Shown here piece after piece: positions 56,180 to 64,000 of a stretch of 64,000 bases of DNA. How positions within the stretch are numbered: position 1 is the first letter of the stretch; the number at the start of each line of letters is the position of its first letter. A program made the position numbers and the translations under genes. The notes beneath the pieces are model-generated. The model was not told where the DNA came from and made no database searches. It saw only the letters and a list, made by a program, of their open reading frames with translations. The DNA is taken from the NCBI GenBank assembly GCA_947561395.2, contig OX387193.1:31118276-31182275 (forward strand), written 5' to 3'. This DNA is from Buxus sempervirens. Taxonomy: Eukaryota > Streptophyta > Magnoliopsida > Buxales > Buxaceae.

Positions 56180-57469
56180 ATGCCTCTCAAGAGAAAGTCG
56201 AGAACTGATTCTCCTTCAACATCGTGTCCTCCTGTGAGGTCTTCTCCTGTTATTTCTTCTCCTCCAGTGAGACCTCCTTCCCCTTCTCATTCTTCTGAAC
56301 CATTTGTGGGGAATGGTTTAACTGATTTCAATGAATTCTTCAAGCACAGGCCACTTCTTCTGGAAAGGGCCATCAAGCTTGAGTCATTTTCTGAATCTCC
56401 TTTCTACTCATTGTTTTCGGACAATGGTTGGAAAACATTTGCTTTACTCGGTGGTTTTGCATATCCGGACCTGGTCCGAGAATTTTACTCTAATCTTCAT
56501 CATCTCCATCTTGCCAATCAAGGCTACGTCAAAGCCTATGTCAGGGGAATCTCTTTCGACTTATCGAAAGAGCTTATTTCCTCTCTTCTTGAACTGCCTC
56601 TTGTTGATTCTCCCTCCTTTAACTTTCTTGAGTCTCATACTGATCCTCCTATGGAGTCCATCATTCCTTCTCTAATAGTTCAGGGTGCTCCCACTTCCAT
56701 CAAGAATAAGCCCAACTATATGCCTCATGGCTCTCTTCAAGATCTTCTCCGGATCTTGAATCTGTTTGTGTGTGCTTCTCTTGTTCCATCTGATCATCAC
56801 TCAGAGATCTCTCACTCTCGGGCAAGACTTCTTCATGCCATCTGGAACAGAGAAAGTATCTATATTCCTTCCATCATCTTTCATCAGATCCTTCAGTCTC
56901 GGAATTTAAAATCCAAGACTGCAGCTCTTCCTTTTGGCATATTCATCACTTACCTGTGTATTCATCAGGGGGTACTCCCTGATCCGGCTGAATTGATCAT
57001 TCATCCCTGACCTCCCATTGATTCCTCCACTCTGACCCGAAGTAAACGAGCAAATCCATTTCGGTTGGTGTCTTCTGAACCCTCCTCTTCTCAGTCCTCT
57101 TTGTCCAGCTCTGATGCTGTGGCAATTATGGAAAAACTGAATTCCATACAAGCCTCTCAGGAGGCTTTCAATTCAAAGGTTCGGTCTCACATGCTCATGA
57201 TGAGCATGTTCAAATCAGAGACCCAAGAGAAGCTGGGGCAATTGGCAAAGGATGTTGATTTTACATGTGGTGAGGTACAAAGGGACGTTGCTGCTCAGCA
57301 ACGTATGCAAAATGAAGCGGATCATTTTCTGGAATGCATTCGGAAGACTCAGCTGGAGATGGATCACAAACTCAGTTGGCTGCACTCCAGATCCCAAGAT
57401 GCTTACAAGCATTACTCAAGGACTTGGGAACCCAAACCTCCTTCCAGAAAGGCGGAGAAATTTGGATGA
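56180..57469 (+). pseudogene. Copia extra 3' ORF, plant transposon-protein-like domain plus coiled coil, one nonsense codon
   Basis: ATG 56180 in good context opens a basic, Ser/Pro-rich N-terminus (MPLKRKSRTDSPS). Next comes a globular region with LVREFYSNLHHLHLANQGYV and VRGISFDLSKELISSLLELP. This fits the 'putative plant transposon protein' domain common in plant retroelement accessory ORFs; that family assignment is from memory. A TGA at 57008-57010 interrupts the frame, after which the same frame continues (57065-57469) with a Ser-rich linker and a helical region (AIMEKLNSIQASQEAF, GQLAKDV) to a TGA at 57467-57469. Position matches env-like ORFs of SIRE-type elements, but I see no signal peptide or membrane segment in the main part. 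Confidence 0.75.
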
Positions 57470-57831
57470 TGCTGCTGGAGTTTCTGTTTCTGTTGATGGT
57501 TTGGCTGGGTTGTTGCTGATGCTTGCTGCTAACTGCTGCCTGTTAATTTTTTTTTGCTGTGGATATGATAGTTTTGTTGTGTTCTGTTCTGTTTGTTTCT
57601 CCTGAAAGAAGGTTTAAAGGGGAGTGGTGATTAAGGGGGAGAAACTTTAATTTTTGAACAATGTATATGTTTCTGATCTCTGTATATCTTTTGTGAATGA
57701 ATGAAATACTGGATTCTTCACAATCATTGTGTCTCTCCTTATCAGTATGGTTTTAAAATTCGTAAATGGATATCAATATTAACTGAGTTTAATATTAAAC
57801 ACTGTTGTGAGGTTGTTGTCAGGCATTTGCC
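57470..57831 (+). other. Copia 3' untranslated region
   Basis: T-rich sequence with a polyadenylation-like stretch (GAATGAATGAAATACTGG, about 57690-57710) between the 3' ORF and the polypurine tract. No ORF of note. Confidence 0.55.
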
Positions 57832-57842
57832 AAGGGGGAGAT
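57832..57842 (+). other. Copia polypurine tract
   Basis: AAGGGGGAGAT immediately precedes the 3' LTR TGTAAGT start, the plus-strand primer site. Confidence 0.9.
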
Positions 57843-58881
57843 TGTAAGTATGAAAACTCAAACTCCTGTTATGGCAAATGTTTGACAACTTATGTCTTCT
57901 AATGAAGCTTCAAGATGTGTAGATTAAACAATGAAAATTCAGTGAATTTAGTAAAAAAAAAAGAAGAAGTTGATGCCACAACACAGCTACCACGCCGCTG
58001 CCACCCCGCTGGCAGCGCATAAGTGAATTAGTGTTTTGAAAGAAAGGTCCGTGCACATGCCGCTTACTCTCCCGCTAGCAGCTCGCTAGCAGCGCGCTTT
58101 TAACTGATTCAACTTACTCTGAGCGAGACTTGAGTTCGCTTCCAGCCGTCTACATCGATCGCTTCACGACGCCACCAGCGCTCGACGCGATCTGAGTTTT
58201 ATTCTTTAAATAGACGTGTTGTAATTTTTAATTGTGACTTTTGTCTTTGGATGTTTTTGATTTCGAATCTTGAGGTGTTTGAGATTTGATCAAATCTTCT
58301 TTAGAGAGTCGGCGATCGAGTGAGGGGGAGATCTGAGATAGATCACCTGGAATTGAAGATAGAGGATTCTTCTTCAATTCGGGACTTCATCTGATCGTGT
58401 GATCGCCTGGACTGGTGATCGGCCTTGATTGATGCGTAGGTGGATTCCTACTGCATTGGATTGTCTCAGTGGATTCTGAGGGGATTGCTGCGATCTGGAT
58501 TGATCGTGTTCTGCAGCTTGTGGATTCAAGCTGTGTTGCAGTTCGTGGATTCGAACTGTGGATCACTGGTGAGTGATTGTTTGCGATCTGGACTGATCGT
58601 GTTCTGCAGCTTGTGGATTCAAGCTGTGTTGCAGTTCGTGGATTCGAACTGTGGATTGCTATTGAGTGAGTCAAATTGTAAAGGTTAAGTATGTACTCCT
58701 TTGTAATTGTCCTTTCATTCAATAGTGGATTTCGAAGGGTTAGTCGCCTCATATAGACTCGAGGTTTTTCCTGGATCTGGATCTAGGTTTCCTCGTATAA
58801 TTCTCTGTGTATTGTTTCCGCATTGTTCATTTCTGAATTGTTATAGATCGTGGACCTATAGAGTAGTCCTCTACTCTTTCA
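57843..58881 (+). repeat. Copia 3' LTR
   Basis: 1039 bp, same length as the 5' LTR, about 98.5% identical by eye (16 substitutions noted, mostly transitions). It ends CTTTCA at 58881, followed by the duplication ATACC. Confidence 0.95.
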
Positions 58882-58889
58882 ATACCCTT

Positions 58890-59798
58890 ATGAATTATCT
58901 AAGGAGAACCATGTCTCAGAGAAGCTTAAATACGGGTCAAACAATTAACATAGAAGAAAAAAACTTAATAAATATAGAAAAAGATTTAAACAATTGGACA
59001 ATTCCTAAGGTTCCAATAGATCAAGTTTACAAAAAAGACAGTTTTAAATTTATTTCAAATTATACAATTAAAACAGTTGAACAAACAATCTCTCTTACCA
59101 ATGAACATGAAAAAATCAATCTTTTAAGTCACAAGACATTAGAAAAACATAGGCAAAAGTACAATTACTTACACATAGAAATGGTTCAAATAGCAATCAA
59201 ACCATTAACAAGACAAGGTTTAAATACTGCAATCTTATTATGTTTACGAGACTGTAGACATAATCAATTTAATGATTCTTTATTAGGAATAATAGAGTCA
59301 AGCTTATACAATGGTCCAATTTACTTTAACTGTTTCCCAGATTTTTCAATATGTCTAACAGATCCAGGAGTTCTTTAATCCTTAGTTTTAAACATCAAAT
59401 CTACAGGATATGATATGCTCCCGGGATCACTCCCATTTGCAATCATATATAGAATACACTATAAAGCAATGACGACAATGGCAAATCCATTAGTCAAAAT
59501 CGCAAGCCCAAAAGGAGAAACTCTTCTCCTTCAGACTAATCCTACAGATTCAAACGTCATTGTCCCAAGAACAATCAAATGGAATGAAGTTAGTCTCCCC
59601 AGAGAATGGAATATTCAACTAGCTGTCACTCCACCCAAGAAAGAAAACAACAAGTTAGACCATGTAATACAACATGAAGATGGTAGTGTAGAAATCAAGT
59701 TTTCCAAATTAAACTTTAGAAATCCTGAATTAGGACAATCAAGTCAAAATCCTTTAGGAAATAGAATTCCAATCTTTTCTAACCTAATCCTGAATTAG
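58890..59798 (+). pseudogene. Movement-protein-like ORF of the family Y element (30K superfamily)
   Basis: First ORF after the PBS and leader. ATG 58890 (or 58911). The central region contains LHIEMVQIAIKPLT, LLCLRDCRH, SLLGIIESSL and GPIYFNCFPDF, the pattern of 30K-type movement proteins of plant pararetroviruses, which carry the genome through plasmodesmata. An in-frame TAA at 59376-59378 splits the domain, and the same frame continues (GYDMLPGSLPFAIIYRIHY, IKWNEVSLPREWN) to a stop at 59796-59798. An imperfect direct repeat with 65-base offset (AATCCTGAATTAGGACAATC at 59721 and 59786) shifts the frame into the next region. Assignment is by pattern only. Confidence 0.8.
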
Positions 59799-62347
59799 GA
59801 CAATCTAGTCATAGGATTCCATCCTTTTCTAGTTCCAGAAAATCATGCTCATCAATTCCTTCAACCATAGACTTAACAGGAATTAGGACTCAAGCTAATT
59901 TAGTTAGACCAACTTATAAACAAGCTAAACCAGAAAACATAAATTCAAATGAGGACAAGGAATCAGAAGAAAATCTTTCACCAACATATTCACAAATGCA
60001 AGATCCACAAGCAGATCCTAGTTGTATGGTCATAGAAAAACAATTCCAAATAGACAAAGAATTCCTCAGAAAAGATTTTTATTCTAACAAAAATATTTCA
60101 AAGAGAAAACAATTCTTTGAAAATTACACAAAAGATCAAAGAGACAAAATTCAAACAAAGTATTATGAATATTTAAATACCCTACAAACAAATATATATT
60201 TCTTTGACTGGTTTGATTTCGATCTTTCAGTCTTAGAAAAACCAACAACAATCTGGAAATGTAATGATGGTAAAACAATAACAAGTGTTCATCCTCCACC
60301 AGAACAAATAAAATTTGATATTAACAAAACAGAAATAATTGCTGCTCCTTTCAAAATACAAAGTAATGAAAAGGAACAAATAACAAATAAAAGTTTAAAT
60401 AAAGTAATAGAGCAAAATAATTTCACAAACAAATATTTACAATCCATAGGAAAACAAGTTGATCGAATAGAAACAATTCCAAGAGAAATTTCATTAGTAA
60501 AACCAACAACGAAGAATACTCCCATATTTAAACCAAATGAAATACCAAAACAATTAACAAAACAATTAAGAAGTAGAGAATTTGAAGAAGAATTAGATAT
60601 TAGGTTAAGAAAAATTTTATATATACCAGATTCACAAGGATCTTCTACAACGACTCCTCAACAATTAAGAATTAGAGAAAGAGATCAAGGAAAAGACATG
60701 ATGACCATGGAAAAATCTGATGACCAATTAGAAATAAACAAAATGAATTGGAAAAATACTAGAAATTATTATCCTAGGCCAAGTTTCCCAGATATGCAAT
60801 TTGAAGAAAAAACTCAATTCACACAAGCCTCCTTTCACTCAAATACAATTTATGAATGGAATATAGATGGTTAATCTAAACATTTGATTTTAGAAACTTT
60901 ACAACAAATGACAATGGTAGCAACAGCCTATAGAATTAAACAAGAGAATGTTAGTGAACAAGCCATAGCATCCGCCTTAGTTGCAGGCTTTACAGGACAA
61001 TTAAAAAATTGGTGGGATAATTATCTTACTGAAATTGATAGAGAAAACATCTTCAATTCAGTCAAAGTAGATGATAATGAAGAACCAATCAAAACAGAGA
61101 ATGACCAAGAAATTCCAAATCCTGTAGAAACATTAATTTTTACAATTGTTAAAATGTACATAGGAGACCCATCGAAACTAAAAGACAATTCTTTTGAAAT
61201 TTTATTAAATCTTAGATGTAGGAAGTTACAAGATTTTAAATGGTACAAAGACATGTTTTTATCAAAGGTCTTACTTAGGGAAGATTGTAACCAAGCCTTC
61301 TGGAAAGAAAAATTTCTATCCGGATTACCTCAAGCTTTGTCAGCAAAGATCAAAACCAAATTAGTAGAACAACATAAAGGATCAATCCCATACGATAGAT
61401 TAACTTATGGAGATTGAACCTCTGCAATTAATTCTGAAGCTTTAGCAATTTGTACTGAAATCCAATTAAAAAATAAGCTTAAGAAAGATAATCTAACAAC
61501 AAGGAAAGAATTAGGAAGTTTTTGTGAACAATTTGGCTTTGAAAAAATAAAAACGCCATCATCCTACAAACCATACAAATCAAAACCATATAGGTCAGAA
61601 AAAAGATATAAAAAATCTAGAAAACACCTTAGGAAAGATATAAATGAAGAAAAAGACAAACCAAGTTCTTCAAAGAACAAAGATAGTGGTAAAAAATATT
61701 CAAAACCATTTAAAAGGAATTTTAGTAAAGATAAAGTTTGTTATAAATGTGGTAGAGTAGGACATTACGCCAATAAATGTAGGTTAAAACAAAAATTAAA
61801 TGAATTAGAGTTATCTGAAGAATTAAAAGAAAAATTACAAGAAATATTAATACTTCAAGATTCAGAAACAGAAATTGAAGGATCAAGTGAAGAAAATATT
61901 AATCAAATTCAAGATGATGAAATCAATTCAGAATCAGAATCCATCTCATATAATGAGACAGATTCAGAAGAAGAACCAACAATTTGCACAAGTAGTTGTT
62001 GTAATAAGCCAAGTATTAATGTTTTATCCAAAGAACAGTCCTTATTATTAGACATAATTGATGAAATACAAAATCCTGAAGAAAAGAAATTAGTATTACA
62101 AAAACTTAGACAAACGCTAGAACAACCAAAGACAAATTTTTTAGAAAAACAAATAGCAGATAAAACAAAAAATTTGTATAATTTTAAAGATATTATGAAT
62201 AGATTTAAATCAAGTTCATCTAAAGAAATCACAATTCAAGATTTAAAATACGAGATTAACCAAATAAAATTAGAATTAAAAGAACTAAAAAATATAACAA
62301 ATAATTCATCTTACTTACAATCAGATGAGAAAAATACCAGAAGATAA
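59799..62347 (+). pseudogene. Gag/coat-protein-like region with CCHC knuckle (family Y element, broken)
   Basis: Reads in one frame from about 59811 to TAA 62345-62347, with nonsense codons at 60872-60874 (TAA) and 61415-61417 (TGA). The N-terminal part is polar and asparagine/lysine-rich. The middle has a gag-like segment (ASALVAGFTGQLKNWWDNYL, FEILLNLRCRKLQDFKWYKD, REDCNQAFWKEKFLSGLP). A basic stretch precedes the zinc knuckle CYKCGRVGHYANKC (61739-61780). The C-terminus is acidic, then coiled-coil-like. The arrangement fits caulimovirid coat-type or gag proteins. Its last 23 bases overlap the start of the next ORF. Confidence 0.82.
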
Positions 62348-64000
62348 AGATGAAGCATCCACATTACAAGATATAGAAGAATCAGAAAACAATCAGTTTA
62401 TAGATATTATTTCAAAAATAAATTATAGGAAATGGATAATTAAGGTCAACTTAGTAATAAACAATGAATACAATTTTCAAACAATAGCCTTAGTAGATAG
62501 TGGTGCTGATCTTAATTGTATTCAGGAAGGAATTGTACCATCCAAGTACTTCGAAAAAACCAAAGAAAGATTACACACTGCAAATGGATCAAGATTGCAA
62601 ATAAAATACAAATTGACAAACGTACATATTTGCAATGAAAATATCTGCTTTAAAACTCCACTTATTCTAATAAAGGATTTAAACAAACATGTAGTTCTAG
62701 GAACACCATTCTTGACCTTAATCCAACCATTTACAGCTATAGACGAAGGTCTAGAAACCAATATTGAAGGTAGAATAATTAAGTTCAATTTTATTACACA
62801 TCAAATTTCCAAAGAGATAGATTTATTAAAACAATTATCTATCGCAAATGAGGCAAACTTAATCCAAAGAAAAGAAAAACAAATTATGTTTCTTAAAGAA
62901 GAAGTAGAATATAAGAATATAGAAAACCAATTAAATAATCCAAACTTAGTCCAACAAATTGAAAATTTTAAACAAAAGTTAGAAAAAGAAGTTTGTTCAC
63001 ACTTACCAACTGCCTTCTGGTACAAGAACAAACACGTAGTCAAATTACCATATAAACCAGATTTTAAAGAAGATAAAATTCCAACAAAAGCAAGACCAAT
63101 ACAAATGTCTCAAGAATTACTCCAATATTGTAAAAAGGAAATTCAAGATTTATTAGATAAAAAGATTATTAGGCCTAGCAAATCTCCATGGAGCTGCTCA
63201 GCCTTTTATGTTAACAAAAATTCAGAAATAGAAAGAGGTACACCTAGGTTCGTAATCAATTATAAACCACTTAATGATGCATTACAATGGATTAGGTACC
63301 CAATACCCAATAAAACTGATTTACTCCAAAGATTATACAATGCAAAAATATTCTCAAAATTTGATATGAAATCTGGATTCTGGCAAATCCAGATATCTGA
63401 GGAGGACAGGTATAAAACAGCATTCACGGTACCATTCGGTCATTACGAATGGAATGTAATGCCTTTTAGACTCAAGAATGCCCCCTCAGAATTCCAACGA
63501 ATAATGAATGAAATCTTTAATCCTTATGATAAGTTTACTATTGTATACATAGATGATGTGTTAGTCTTCTCATCATCCATTTCACAACATTGGAAACACC
63601 TTAATCAATTCCATCAAATAATAAAACAAAATGGTTTAGTAGTTTCTAAACCAAAGATTGTTTTATTTCAAACAAAAATTAAATTTTTAGGTCACAATAT
63701 TCACCAAGGGAAAATTCGTCCAATTGAAAGATCACTTAATTTTGGAGAAAAATTTCCCGATGAAATTAAGGACAAGAAACAGTTACAAAGATTTTTAGGA
63801 AGTTTAAATTATGTAACTGATTTCTTTCCCAATCTGAGCCAATCTGTGCAATTGTTAAGAAAAAGACTAAAGAAAAATCCTGGTCCCTGGACTTAGGAAC
63901 ACACAACAATTGTGCAGAGGATCAAAAAAGAAGTCAAACAATTGACATATTTGACTTTACCAAACCCTGATGCTCCTAAAATTGTTGAAACAGATGCATC
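62325..64000 (+). pseudogene. Protease-reverse transcriptase(-RNase H) ORF of the family Y element, cut by window edge
   Basis: ATG 62325, open to TAG 63894-63896, then open in the same frame to the window end. Protease has ALVDSGADLN (D58) and VVLGTPFL. RT motifs are TKARPIQMSQ, GTPRFVINYKPLND, KIFSKFDMKSGFWQIQIS, VPFGHYEWNVMPF, and VYIDDVLVFSS (YIDD active site, 63546-63557). The thumb/connection has RFLGSLNYVTDFFPNLSQ. RNase H begins with VETDAS at the last bases. The RT is of the caulimovirid/gypsy group. No integrase can be assessed because the sequence ends. Confidence 0.88.

Larger units (their letters stand above)
48767..58881 (+). mobile_element. Full-length Ty1/copia retrotransposon with extra 3' ORF
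   Basis: 10,115 bp flanked by a perfect duplication ATACC (48762-48766 and 58882-58886). Two 1039-bp LTRs (TGTAAGT...CTTTCA), a PBS two bases after the 5' LTR and a polypurine tract abutting the 3' LTR define it. Order gag-PR-INT-RT-RH is the copia order, and two CCHC knuckles plus a long 3' region with an extra ORF recall SIRE-like elements. I count about 16 substitutions and no indels between the LTRs, making it the youngest insertion here. It is not active as such because RT is broken by an inverted duplication. Confidence 0.95.

Overview
The window is plant nuclear DNA made almost entirely of nested transposable elements; I see no intact host gene. Evidence for a plant is a Tat-lineage Ty3/gypsy element with a second (archaeal-type) RNase H, a Ty1/copia element primed by initiator tRNA-Met, a plant-type hAT transposon, and a coding region resembling plant pararetroviruses (Caulimoviridae). 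The species cannot be told from this sequence.

The layers can be peeled apart because most insertions keep readable target-site duplications (TSDs). The oldest layer is the discontinuous stretch 1-1407 + 42511-43159 + 47134-48766 + 58887-64000. It holds an LTR-like region of about 2.7 kb ('family Y') starting TGTAAAACCC at 747 and ending at a tRNA-Met primer-binding site (48548-48559). About 0.2 kb of leader follows, then a decayed coding region with a 30K-type movement-protein-like domain, a gag/coat-like region with a CCHC knuckle, and protease-reverse transcriptase running off the right edge. Two solo LTRs of 'family X' landed in the Y LTR in opposite orientations: copy 1 (1408-2638 + 40422-42505, TSD GAGAA) and copy 2 (43160-47128, TSD TAAAA). 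A copia element (48767-58881, TSD ATACC, LTRs differing at about 16 of 1039 sites by eye) landed between the Y primer-binding site and the movement-protein-like ORF.

X copy 1 was split by a large Tat/Ogre-like gypsy element on the minus strand (2639-40416, about 19 kb once later insertions are removed; TSD gcaat/acaat). Its order, read right to left, is 5' LTR, PBS, gag, tandem repeats, protease, linker, RT, RNase H, second RNase H, integrase, 3' UTR, polypurine tract, 3' LTR. It later took in three solo LTRs of its own family (8874-12129, 15014-18439, 18533-21372) and, in its 5' LTR, a 9.1 kb hAT transposon (30449-39555, TSD GCCCGCAC). The hAT transposase gene was in turn split by a fourth solo LTR of that family (34202-37653). 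That point lies five levels deep: solo LTR in hAT in Tat LTR in X LTR in Y LTR.

Every long ORF is broken by stops or frameshifts except the two halves of the copia polyprotein, and those are separated by a 136-bp inverted duplication inside the RT region. Signals not explained by ordinary annotation include: clusters of short hairpins, with stems that change in compensated fashion between copies, beside the TATA box and in the 3' half of the Tat-family LTRs; a splice-donor-like motif kept in all six of those LTRs; a promoter-proximal GGTACCTTAG minisatellite that differs about three-fold in length between the X copies; a captured protein phosphatase 1 fragment in the hAT; an extra copia 3' ORF behind its own TATA box; and a movement-protein-like ORF downstream of what looks like an LTR and PBS.
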